A stretch of DNA of 64,000 bases from Phytophthora hibernalis (lineage: Eukaryota > Oomycota > Peronosporomycetes > Peronosporales > Peronosporaceae): the NCBI GenBank assembly GCA_012656075.1, contig JAAKBF010000007.1:930001-994000 (forward strand), written 5' to 3'. Shown in pieces: positions 8,606 to 17,930 of the stretch (positions are counted from its first letter, which is position 1; each line of letters begins with the position of its first letter). Both the position numbers and the translations under genes were made by a program. The notes under the pieces are model-generated. The model was given only the letters and a program-made list of their open reading frames with translations, was not told the DNA's origin and did not search any database.

Positions 8606-9282
8606 ATGATATCGAGTCGCCACCAACCCAACCTTTCACCACAAAAGAAGCTCGTCCTGCTGGGACACTTGAACAAGTCGCCGTTACTCCGTCAATTTTA
8701 TCATTTGAAGGTGCGGTTTCGACACGTGTATCCTAGGGAAGGGCGGGCGTGCGTAACACCTTGCGATTTTGCACTCTATGAGCCACCCTGTAGCGTGCAA
8801 AACGCGAGCGAAGACATGATTGGAGACCGACGAGAGGTGACCGTTGTCGACGCTAGTATGTTCGAGTATATTCTGCCCGAAGATCTGGACAGCAAGGTTG
8901 CCCTTGATGCTGCCTTCGCCCACCAGTCAGGCATGTTTCTCATGCCTGTTAACGTAGGTGGCTGCCATTGGTGTCTGCTAGTGATCGACTGTGGCACCAC
9001 TTCAAAATCGGGGGGTACCGCATACTCACGAAGCCGTGCAACACGTACATATCCGTGCTGATGACGGAGGATTACCGAATGTTCACGACCGAACAAGCGT
9101 CAATCAGGCAAAATGACGGCAACAGTTGCGGTGTCATCGTCATCCATTTCATGGAAAGCTATATCTCTGACCGGGTTGTTACGCAGTCGTCAAGTTTCTT
9201 GATTCAGAACATCAGATTGACCTACTTCATCAAAGGGTTGAAAAGAGCGCACCCTGACAAAGCTTTGAATCTGTTTGGATAG
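8606..9282 (+). pseudogene. ULP1-like (C48) cysteine protease ORF, unit 2
   Basis: This is the best-preserved N-terminal half. From the ATG at 8606 one frame runs 151 codons through the His region (GCHWCLLVID). The N-terminus (KSPLLRQFYHLKVRFRHVYP) is not recognisable. A six-base G run at 9010-9015 then shifts out of frame, and the Cys region (RQNDGNSCGVIVIHF) follows in another frame to the TAG at 9280-9282. The whole would be about 226 residues, short for a ULP1 protein but enough for a C48 core. ULP1 domains are often carried by eukaryotic DNA transposons (MULE, CACTA types), though no transposase lies in the unit. Confidence 0.65.
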
Positions 9283-9398
9283 AAAAAGAGAAGAAAATAT
9301 TTTGCAACAATAAGGTTGACTAAATGGTTTTACAGCGAAGTACATCTCTAACATAATTAGTGTAATCTGCTTCCGACTTCATACTTACCGACATCACG

Positions 9399-9776
9399 CT
9401 AGAAATGTATGAGCTCTACCACAATAAACGAGCAATACATTATTGCGCCAAGGTAGGACCATCGAGCCTTGGCACCGAAATCGAGTTGGTTCTCAACGAG
9501 AAGCAACGAGCAGCATAAGACGGTCGTCTTGATCCGACCTTCAAGGCCACCATAAATGTGCCTTGTCTCACAACCCTGCGGCAAAATGGTCATGGTCGTT
9601 TGGTTGGTCTTCTTCGGCATCACGGAGTAGCACAACTCCATCAGGCTGCCGACCTTCCTTTTATTCAGCAGAATGTCGTTCCTAGCCTCCAGTCCAATGA
9701 TTTTCACCACACATGTCGGGGTTCTGTCACCCAGAACTTCCACACCCTTGGTATCTTGACCGGGAGCTTCACTCAT
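9399..9776 (-). CDS. SUMO/ubiquitin-like protein (125 aa), unit 2
   Basis: The ATG at 9774-9776 is chosen because the protein then begins MSEAPGQDTKGVEVLGD, like the flexible polar N-terminus of SUMO. The order of segments fits a beta-grasp fold: strand CVVKIIGLE (22-30), strand NDILLNKRKV (33-42), helix SLMELCYSVMPKK (44-56), strand TMTILPQG (60-67), then GLEGRIKTTVL (74-84), where SUMO has its acidic turn and last strand. The 41 residues after that are hydrophobic and no C-terminal Gly-Gly is present, so conjugation is doubtful. It is convergent with the ULP1-like ORF, the natural enzyme partner of SUMO. The homology is inferred by eye and could be chance. Confidence 0.4.
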   Translation of the reverse strand: MSEAPGQDTKGVEVLGDRTPTCVVKIIGLEARNDILLNKRKVGSLMELCYSVMPKKTNQTTMTILPQGCETRHIYGGLEGRIKTTVLCCSLLLVENQLDFGAKARWSYLGAIMYCSFIVVELIHF

Positions 9777-9985
9777 ATCCCCCACGCATCCTATCCTCGA
9801 CCGCCACGTCCTGTATAACACGATCCTCTCGGCGGCGCTCAAACTATATAAATCGTTGTAAGTAAGTGTATGTGGTCACAGTGTGAGCACGCCAGTGCAG
9901 CAGCATCACGAAGCGCCTGGTTGTTTGTGCGCTTCTCGATGTCGTTGAGGTCTAAAGTGGCGTTCTATTTTGGTAATTATTGTTT

Positions 9986-10516
9986 TTATCCTATACAAGC
10001 CTGATATGCAGTAAGACGTCCTAACAAAGAGTCCGTCTGCCGGGGTGGTGCTGTGGCATCGTCTCTTGGGAGGCGGCCAAAAGCTGTGTCGAGGTAGTTA
10101 TGGGTCGTGCTAGATGTGCCATCGCTTGGAAAATGGTATACTGTTGAGGTCTTCGACTTGGCCATGAATTTCGCTGCCGTGAGTGAGGACCGTGGTGGTT
10201 TGACCCACTGAACTGCAAAGAATATGTCGAGTGCGTTGTCCGTCGGTGGAATATCGGTTTTCTTGTGTTGAGCAGCCTCAAGGCTTTCAACTTGGAGGAG
10301 AATCTTGGCCGGGTTTGCCTTCTTAGCGATAATTTTAAGTCCTTGGTTCAGGAGGTACTTTCGTGGTATTAATTCGCGTTTCCTGCGAATCAAGAAGGAG
10401 GCTTCCGGCTGCATACAGAACCCAGACATCATCTTCCAGTCGGTATGTGAGCCAACCGCCACTGGGGGCTTGAGTGTACTGATGTGGTATCGAAACATCC
10501 ACATATCGAGCTGCAT
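9986..10516 (-). CDS. Hypothetical 176-aa ORF, unit 2
   Basis: Identical to the unit 1 protein described at 6992-7522, with the same start and stop context. Confidence 0.45.
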   Translation of the reverse strand: MQLDMWMFRYHISTLKPPVAVGSHTDWKMMSGFCMQPEASFLIRRKRELIPRKYLLNQGLKIIAKKANPAKILLQVESLEAAQHKKTDIPPTDNALDIFFAVQWVKPPRSSLTAAKFMAKSKTSTVYHFPSDGTSSTTHNYLDTAFGRLPRDDATAPPRQTDSLLGRLTAYQACIG

Positions 10517-10811
10517 CGGTGCAGTTGTCGTTGTTGTTCACATCATGCTACGGTGGCACACTTCTAAGCAGTGACCTTTGATCCGAGTTGCTGGGTGCGC
10601 TTTCCATCCGCTGGACACAGCCATCACTTGAAATGTTCTAGCAGCCCATACTATGCTTTTCGTATCATCAACATGGGTTTGAAGAGCTTTGAATACGAGG
10701 CTTCTCGATGTCGTTGTGACTGCTAGGGCCTAGAGTGAAGGTCCACTTAATATATGTACCAAACAAAAGGGCAGACAGTAAATTACGGGTTGGCAATATA
10801 TTTGCGATCGC

Positions 10812-10962
10812 GTATGTGGCGGAATGTGCCCCAAACGACAGGCACATACCATCACATACTCGTACCTTTTCATGCCTTGTGATCCTGTATGTGGCGATAT
10901 GTGCCTCAAACCACAGACACATACCGTCACATACTCGTACTTTTCATGCACGCGTATGTGGC
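10812..10962. repeat. Dyad-symmetric subrepeats, unit 2
   Basis: Same block as 7816-7970, with the third subrepeat truncated. Confidence 0.7.
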
Positions 10963-11063
10963 AGCAGCTTCCGCCTTTTTTAGATTGTCATTGGTTAAAT
11001 AGTTTGTTGCTAAGGACTAAACGTTGTCAAGGACTAAGACCATACGGTAAAACGAAGCGACAT

Positions 11064-11403
11064 TACCGGATATTCTTTGTTAAGGGATACACCCCACCGG
11101 AGGAGATACTACCCCGCTCCGTTTATGTACACCAAGTCGACCGTGACTCATACTCTTCTCCAAATTCTTCGTCTACCTCAGCTTCTTCAACTTCTTCATG
11201 TACAAACGATGGATATATTTCTTCTCCCATCTTCACCCCCTAGAGTCAAGCGGGGCAACCGACTGGTGGTGCACGCCCCATTGGAGAAGTGAATGTATCC
11301 CTTAACAAAGAAAGCATCGTGTAGTGACTTGCTGACCTGTGATTGGCTAACCTGAGCCTGTATCCCATACGCGGGTGTTTTCCATAACAAAGAATATCCG
11401 GTA
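11064..11403. repeat. Interrupted inverted repeat, unit 2
   Basis: Same structure as 8068-8407. It is followed at 11445-11456 by a perfect 12-bp palindrome (gggtttaaaccc) at the unit boundary. Confidence 0.65.
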
Positions 11404-11481
11404 AGCTGCAAAGCACAAGACTTAGGACAGTATACAACTCGAAGGGGTTTAAACCCAAATGGTAAAAAGGAATGAAAAGGC

Positions 11482-11554
11482 TACGCGACGCGGGACTCGA
11501 ACCCGCAACCCCCAGATTCGAAGTCTGATACGCTATCCATTGCGCCAGCCGCGC
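11482..11554 (-). tRNA. tRNA-Arg(TCG), intact, unit 3
   Basis: All arms pair over 73 nt. The acceptor has seven pairs with two G-U, the anticodon stem closes the loop CTTCGAA, and the T stem is perfect with the usual G53-C61 pair. The discriminator is A. Oligo-T runs (tttt, then ttttt) follow the 3' end within 20 bp on the minus strand as a Pol III terminator. Confidence 0.92.
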
Positions 11555-11603
11555 TTAATTTATATCAGTACATACGTACCAAATATAAGTCTGCATCAAA
11601 CTC

Positions 11604-12280
11604 ATGATATCGAGTCGCCACCAACCCAACCTTTCACCACAAAAGAAGCTCGTCCTGCTGGGACACTTGAACAAGTCGCCGTTACTCCGTCAATTTTATC
11701 ATTTGAAGGTGCGGTTTCGACACGTGTATCCTAGGGAAGGGCGGGCGTGCGCTAACACTTGCGATTTTGCACTCTATGAGCCACCCTGTAGCGTGCAAAA
11801 ACGCGAGCGAAGACATGATTGGAGACCGACGAGAGGTGACCGTTGTCGACGCTAGTATGTTCGAGTATATTCTGCCCGAAGATCTGGACAGCAAGGTTGC
11901 CCTTGATGCTGCCTTCGCCCACCAGTCAGGCATGTTTCTCATGCCTGTTAACGTAGGTGGCTGCCATTGGTGTCTGCTAGTGATCGACTGTGGCACCACT
12001 TCAAAATCGGGGGTACCGCATACTCACGAAGCCGTGCAACACGTACATATCCGTGCTGATGACGGAGGATTACCGAATGTTCACGACCGAACAAGCGTCA
12101 ATCAGGCAAAATGACGGCAACAGTTGCGGTGTCATCGTCATCCATTTCATGGAAAGCTATATCTCTGACCGGGTTGTTACGCAGTCGTCAAGTTTCTTGA
12201 TTCAGAACATCAGATTGACCTACTTCATCAAAGGGTTGAAAAGAGCGCACCCTGACAAAGCTTTGAATCTGTTTGGATAG
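11604..12280 (+). pseudogene. ULP1-like (C48) cysteine protease ORF, unit 3, frameshifted
   Basis: As in unit 2, but with an extra A in the run near 11800 and a five-base G run at 12008-12012. The frame therefore changes twice. A secondary ATG at 11776 opens the His part in the shifted frame. Confidence 0.6.
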
Positions 12281-12396
12281 AAAAAGAGAAGAAAATATTT
12301 TGCAACAATAAGGTTGACTAAATGGTTTTACAGCGAAGTACATCTCTAACATAATTAGTGTAATCTGCTTCCGACTTCATACTTACCGACATCACG

Positions 12397-12774
12397 CTAG
12401 AAATGTATGAGCTCTACCACAATAAACGAGCAATACATTATTGCGCCAAGGTAGGACCATCGAGCCTTGGCACCGAAATCGAGTTGGTTCTCAACGAGAA
12501 GCAACGAGCAGCATAAGACGGTCGTCTTGATCCGACCTTCAAGGCCACCATAAATGTGCCTTGTCTCACAACCCTGCGGCAAAATGGTCATGGTCGTTTG
12601 GTTGGTCTTCTTCGGCATCACGGAGTAGCACAACTCCATCAGGCTGCCGACCTTCCTTTTATTCAGCAGAATGTCGTTCCTAGCCTCCAGTCCAATGATT
12701 TTCACCACACATGTCGGGGTTCTGTCACCCAGAACTTCCACACCCTTGGTATCTTGACCGGGAGCTTCACTCAT
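12397..12774 (-). CDS. SUMO/ubiquitin-like protein (125 aa), unit 3
   Basis: Identical to the unit 2 protein at 9399-9776; the four-T run is present, so the frame is intact. Confidence 0.4.
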   Translation of the reverse strand: MSEAPGQDTKGVEVLGDRTPTCVVKIIGLEARNDILLNKRKVGSLMELCYSVMPKKTNQTTMTILPQGCETRHIYGGLEGRIKTTVLCCSLLLVENQLDFGAKARWSYLGAIMYCSFIVVELIHF

Positions 12775-12983
12775 ATCCCCCACGCATCCTATCCTCGACC
12801 GCCACGTCCTGTATAACACGATCCTCTCGGCGGCGCTCAAACTATATAAATCGTTGTAAGTAAGTGTATGTGGTCACAGTGTGAGCACGCCAGTGCAGCA
12901 GCATCACGAAGCGCCTGGTTGTTTGTGCGCTTCTCGATGTCGTTGAGGTCTAAAGTGGCGTTCTATTTTGGTAATTATTGTTT

Positions 12984-13514
12984 TTATCCTATACAAGCCT
13001 GATATGCAGTAAGACGTCCTAACAAAGAGTCCGTCTGCCGGGGTGGTGCTGTGGCATCGTCTCTTGGGAGGCGGCCAAAAGCTGTGTCGAGGTAGTTATG
13101 GGTCGTGCTAGATGTGCCATCGCTTGGAAAATGGTATACTGTTGAGGTCTTCGACTTGGCCATGAATTTCGCTGCCGTGAGTGAGGACCGTGGTGGTTTG
13201 ACCCACTGAACTGCAAAGAATATGTCGAGTGCGTTGTCCGTCGGTGGAATATCGGTTTTCTTGTGTTGAGCAGCCTCAAGGCTTTCAACTTGGAGGAGAA
13301 TCTTGGCCGGGTTTGCCTTCTTAGCGATAATTTTAAGTCCTTGGTTCAGGAGGTACTTTCGTGGTATTAATTCGCGTTTCCTGCGAATCAAGAAGGAGGC
13401 TTCCGGCTGCATACAGAACCCAGACATCATCTTCCAGTCGGTATGTGAGCCAACCGCCACTGGGGGCTTGAGTGTACTGATGTGGTATCGAAACATCCAC
13501 ATATCGAGCTGCAT
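12984..13514 (-). CDS. Hypothetical 176-aa ORF, unit 3
   Basis: Identical to the protein at 6992-7522. Confidence 0.45.
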   Translation of the reverse strand: MQLDMWMFRYHISTLKPPVAVGSHTDWKMMSGFCMQPEASFLIRRKRELIPRKYLLNQGLKIIAKKANPAKILLQVESLEAAQHKKTDIPPTDNALDIFFAVQWVKPPRSSLTAAKFMAKSKTSTVYHFPSDGTSSTTHNYLDTAFGRLPRDDATAPPRQTDSLLGRLTAYQACIG

Positions 13515-13809
13515 CGGTGCAGTTGTCGTTGTTGTTCACATCATGCTACGGTGGCACACTTCTAAGCAGTGACCTTTGATCCGAGTTGCTGGGTGCGCTT
13601 TCCATCCGCTGGACACAGCCATCACTTGAAATGTTCTAGCAGCCCATACTATGCTTTTCGTATCATCAACATGGGTTTGAAGAGCTTTGAATACGAGGCT
13701 TCTCGATGTCGTTGTGACTGCTAGGGCCTAGAGTGAAGGTCCACTTAATATATGTACCAAACAAAAGGGCAGACAGTAAATTACGGGTTGGCAATATATT
13801 TGCGATCGC

Positions 13810-13961
13810 GTATGTGGCGGAATGTGCCCCAAACGACAGGCACATACCATCACATACTCGTACCTTTTCATGCCTTGTGATCCTGTATGTGGCGATATGT
13901 GCCTCAAACCACAGACACATACCGTCACATACTCGTACTTTTTCATGCACGCGTATGTGGC
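13810..13961. repeat. Dyad-symmetric subrepeats, unit 3
   Basis: Same block as 7816-7970. One extra T in a run (tttttcatgc) joins the plus frame across the block here, giving a 169-codon open frame absent from the other units. Confidence 0.7.
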
Positions 13962-14062
13962 AGCAGCTTCCGCCTTTTTTAGATTGTCATTGGTTAAATA
14001 GTTTGTTGCTAAGGACTAAACGTTGTCAAGGACTAAGACCATACGGTAAAACGAAGCGACAT

Positions 14063-14402
14063 TACCGGATATTCTTTGTTAAGGGATACACCCCACCGGA
14101 GGAGATACTACCCCGCTCCGTTTATGTACACCAAGTCGACCGTGACTCATACTCTTCTCCAAATTCTTCGTCTACCTCAGCTTCTTCAACTTCTTCATGT
14201 ACAAACGATGGATATATTTCTTCTCCCATCTTCACCCCCTAGAGTCAAGCGGGGCAACCGACTGGTGGTGCACGCCCCATTGGAGAAGTGAATGTATCCC
14301 TTAACAAAGAAAGCATCGTGTAGTGACTTGCTGACCTGTGATTGGCTAACCTGAGCCTGTATCCCATACGCGGGTGTTTTCCATAACAAAGAATATCCGG
14401 TA
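14063..14402. repeat. Interrupted inverted repeat, unit 3
   Basis: Same structure as 8068-8407. Confidence 0.65.
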
Positions 14403-14480
14403 AGCTGCAAAGCACAAGACTTAGGACAGTATACAACTCGAAGGGGTTTAAACCCAAATGGTAAAAAGGAATGAAAAGGC

Positions 14481-14553
14481 TACGCGACGCGGGACTCGAA
14501 CCCGCAACCCCCAGATTCGAAGTCTGATACGCTATCCATTGCGCCAGCCGCGC
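14481..14553 (-). tRNA. tRNA-Arg(TCG), intact, unit 4
   Basis: Same 73-nt sequence as unit 3 with a perfect T stem. Confidence 0.92.
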
Positions 14554-14602
14554 TTAATTTATATCAGTACATACGTACCAAATATAAGTCTGCATCAAAC
14601 TC

Positions 14603-15280
14603 ATGATATCGAGTCGCCACCAACCCAACCTTTCACCACAAAAGAAGCTCGTCCTGCTGGGACACTTGAACAAGTCGCCGTTACTCCGTCAATTTTATCA
14701 TTTGAAGGTGCGGTTTCGACACGTGTATCCTAGGGAAGGGCGGGCGTGCGCTAACACTTGCGATTTTGCACTCTATGAGCCACCCTGTAGCGTGCAAAAA
14801 CGCGAGCGAAGACATGATTGGAGACCGACGAGAGGTGACCGTTGTCGACGCTAGTATGTTCGAGTATATTCTGCCCGAAGATCTGGACAGCAAGGTTGCC
14901 CTTGATGCTGCCTTCGCCCACCAGTCAGGCATGTTTCTCATGCCTGTTAACGTAGGTGGCTGCCATTGGTGTCTGCTAGTGATCGACTGTGGCACCACTT
15001 CAAAATCGGGGGGTACCGCATACTCACGAAGCCGTGCAACACGTACATATCCGTGCTGATGACGGAGGATTACCGAATGTTCACGACCGAACAAGCGTCA
15101 ATCAGGCAAAATGACGGCAACAGTTGCGGTGTCATCGTCATCCATTTCATGGAAAGCTATATCTCTGACCGGGTTGTTACGCAGTCGTCAAGTTTCTTGA
15201 TTCAGAACATCAGATTGACCTACTTCATCAAAGGGTTGAAAAGAGCGCACCCTGACAAAGCTTTGAATCTGTTTGGATAG
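14603..15280 (+). pseudogene. ULP1-like (C48) cysteine protease ORF, unit 4, frameshifted
   Basis: Carries the extra A of units 1 and 3 and the six-base G run of unit 2 (15008-15013). The His and Cys regions are both present but in different frames. Confidence 0.6.
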
Positions 15281-15396
15281 AAAAAGAGAAGAAAATATTT
15301 TGCAACAATAAGGTTGACTAAATGGTTTTACAGCGAAGTACATCTCTAACATAATTAGTGTAATCTGCTTCCGACTTCATACTTACCGACATCACG

Positions 15397-15773
15397 CTAG
15401 AAATGTATGAGCTCTACCACAATAAACGAGCAATACATTATTGCGCCAAGGTAGGACCATCGAGCCTTGGCACCGAAATCGAGTTGGTTCTCAACGAGAA
15501 GCAACGAGCAGCATAAGACGGTCGTCTTGATCCGACCTTCAAGGCCACCATAAATGTGCCTTGTCTCACAACCCTGCGGCAAAATGGTCATGGTCGTTTG
15601 GTTGGTCTTCTTCGGCATCACGGAGTAGCACAACTCCATCAGGCTGCCGACCTTCCTTTATTCAGCAGAATGTCGTTCCTAGCCTCCAGTCCAATGATTT
15701 TCACCACACATGTCGGGGTTCTGTCACCCAGAACTTCCACACCCTTGGTATCTTGACCGGGAGCTTCACTCAT
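15397..15773 (-). pseudogene. SUMO/ubiquitin-like ORF, unit 4, frameshifted
   Basis: Has the three-T run of unit 1 near 15655-15660, which breaks the frame after about 42 residues. Otherwise it matches unit 2. Confidence 0.35.
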
Positions 15774-15982
15774 ATCCCCCACGCATCCTATCCTCGACCG
15801 CCACGTCCTGTATAACACGATCCTCTCGGCGGCGCTCAAACTATATAAATCGTTGTAAGTAAGTGTATGTGGTCACAGTGTGAGCACGCCAGTGCAGCAG
15901 CATCACGAAGCGCCTGGTTGTTTGTGCGCTTCTCGATGTCGTTGAGGTCTAAAGTGGCGTTCTATTTTGGTAATTATTGTTT

Positions 15983-16065
15983 TTATCCTATACAAGCCTG
16001 ATATGCAGTAAGACGTCCTAACAAAGAGTCCGTCTGCCGGGGTGGTGCTGTGGCATCGTCTCTTG
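15983..16065 (-). pseudogene. 176-aa ORF, 3' fragment at the array break, unit 4
   Basis: Only the last 27 or so codons remain. The sequence switches at 16065 to the tRNA-Pro repeat, so the gene has lost its start and most of its body. Confidence 0.5.
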
Positions 16066-16504
16066 TTGCCTTTTTGGCAGTCCCTTACCAGAGGAGTTGT
16101 GCACCCTACGCGCGGACTAGCGGGTCTATCGGCGACTAGACATCGCTGTTGGGTCTTTACATGACGCAGCGCCGCGCACGTCGCTCCGATTGGGCAGCCG
16201 AGCGTTGGAAATGCAGAGACGCATTTCGAGTCCGCTAGGGACCGAATTCATGAACGACAGAGCTGGGCGGACTTACAGCGCGACGGTGCACGTGCGAGGA
16301 GCGGTGGCAGGCATATTAGCAGAGCGTAGCAGGCGTGCAGTGGACGCGACATGTGGTCGAGTGATTGCGTTCACGTGGCCTTGTGGTCTAGTGGTATGAT
16401 TCTCGCTTAGGGTGCGAGAGGTCCGGATTCGATCTCCGGCAAGGCCCTGCTCTTTGTTGCCTTTTGGCAGTCCCTTACCAGAGGAGTTGTGACGCCCTAC
16501 GCGC
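16066..16504 (+). repeat. tRNA-Pro repeat unit in plus orientation (about 1.1 units)
   Basis: This is the same repeat as the large array at 19.4-58.3 kb but inverted. It starts in the spacer downstream of one tRNA and ends in the spacer downstream of its own tRNA. It carries several private substitutions, as an array-edge unit would. The Harbinger element follows directly. Confidence 0.9.
16377..16447 (+). tRNA. tRNA-Pro(AGG), plus strand, one C missing
   Basis: Matches the array tRNA except that the ccc run between variable loop and T stem has only two Cs (71 nt). The anticodon loop TTAGGGT gives anticodon AGG. A four-T run lies about 20 nt downstream. Confidence 0.8.
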
Positions 16505-16642
16505 GGTCTGGCGGTGTTTGATTGGCTAACAAAAATAACTTCAACAAACGTAACCTAAATAGTTGGCGATGCTCTGAGCTCACATACCAACTTCCAAGAC
16601 CCAAGGACACCCTAAGCCAGCACCAATCAACTCTCAAGATGG

Positions 16643-17930
16643 ATGGCCGCTCATTATCCTAGTCCAAGGAGGGGTGCGAGCATTTGGAATGACTGCCCTG
16701 TTGACGTCGGAGCTTCCGACTACTAGTTTGACGTCGATAACTGAAATTTTGTCGTCCCAGCCCCTCAAGATCCACAACAGTCGTCGGGTGCGTCCAAAAT
16801 ACCTGCTAATACGCCTACAATCAGTCGTCAGTCATTCGAGGGTGTGACTCTATCCGACGTGGTTGTCAAAGATGAAGAATACGAGCACCAAGAGACGATA
16901 TGTACGCGAAAGACGGTTGCTTCAATCAAGGGCATTTCTGTTGGTGAAATACGGCACGGGAATTACGTGCAATTTGTTAATCCCTTGCAGTAACTGGTTA
17001 TAAGAACAAAAAGAAGGCCGTCATGACAAACTTGATCGCGTTGAAGAAACTCAACGAGGACGTGTACGACAACTTCTTCAGTCCGCCATCTAAGAAGCCT
17101 AGGATTAAGCGCAATGCCCATTTCGACTCCTCAACATCATTTTTAGCGATACGTTTGCAGAGCGCTTTTTTCTCGACTAGGTGACTCCGCTACTCGTCAG
17201 GATCTGGACGCTCGCGTTTCTAAACAGACTTCATTTTGGACGGATGTCCGTGCAGCTTTTATTGACGAGAGTGACGAGCATTTCGGCAAACTGCAGTTCA
17301 GTCATTTCTCCCTGGATGAAATGGGCATTGATCCGTCAACGGTTGTGCCGCACGAGTGAAAAACTGCGACGTATCTATCTTCACACGGCCAAAGGTTACA
17401 AAGTGGCACTTACGCACTTCACGGCGTCTGGCAACCACCAACCGGACTTTTATCACTACTGTGGTGGTCAACTGGATGTACTTTACCTACATCTACATCT
17501 TGCTCATCGCCCTTCCCTCACAGGACACATCCAAGCTGACCTTCCCGACGGTACATTTTTCGACTGCGAGGTTGATGTTCCAGTATCGACTGCTGATAAG
17601 CCCGACAGAAAATTAAAATCGAATTCTCCGTCCGTAGCTGATGCCATCATAGAATATGTTCACAGCACCAAGCGATCGGAAGGTGCAACGCAGAGGCTAG
17701 TTTTTATGAAAAAACGTGACGAGCGCGAAGAGGCCAAGGCGATGCGGGATCAAGTGAAAGCAGAACAGGAGATGTCACTGCTTCGCTTTCAAGAATGGAC
17801 GAGAATTTCGGATCGGATCCGTGCGCTGGGTCGTGAGCTACGACTAGAAGACGACCCCGAAGCTATCGCCGACCTTCATTCTGAAATCAAGCAACTAAAG
17901 CACAAGAAGGATTCAATCAATACTATCTAG
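16643..17930 (+). pseudogene. Harbinger accessory (Myb/SANT-partner type) protein, broken
   Basis: From the ATG at 16643 the frame reads MAAHYPSPRRGASIWND, then meets stops at about 16724 and 16742. The same frame resumes (SRQSFEGVTLSDVVVKDEE) until a stop at 16990. A second frame carries KKLNEDVYDNFFSPPSKKPR (17044-17103), and a further one runs through DSATRQDLDARVSKQTS. After a missing G near 17358 the last frame is open for about 190 codons with HFTASGNHQPDFYHYCGGQL and LDVLYLHL, and ends in a charged coiled-coil (ERELRLEDDPEAIADLHSE type). In the family this protein assists transposase import and end binding. It is clearly degenerate or badly called. Confidence 0.65.

Larger units (their letters stand above)
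5462..16065. repeat. Tandem array of a ~3.0-kb unit, 3.5 copies
   Basis: Units run 5462-8452, 8453-11449, 11450-14448 and 14449-16065. The spacings between equivalent tRNA-Arg ends are 2991, 2997 and 2999 bp. The copies are almost identical, and most differences I can see are one-base changes in homopolymer length, with a few substitutions concentrated in the first, edge unit. The fourth unit is cut at 16065 inside its 176-aa ORF and joined to a tRNA-Pro repeat with short microhomology (ctcttg). Each complete unit holds a tRNA-Arg, a ULP1-like ORF, a SUMO-like ORF, a 176-aa ORF and two symmetric non-coding blocks. No terminal inverted repeats or target-site duplications were found at unit boundaries. 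Confidence 0.95.

Noticed and set aside
11445..11456. gggtttaaaccc as a telomere-like sequence
   Set aside because: It is a single 12-bp palindrome at a unit boundary, not a TTTAGGG repeat tract.
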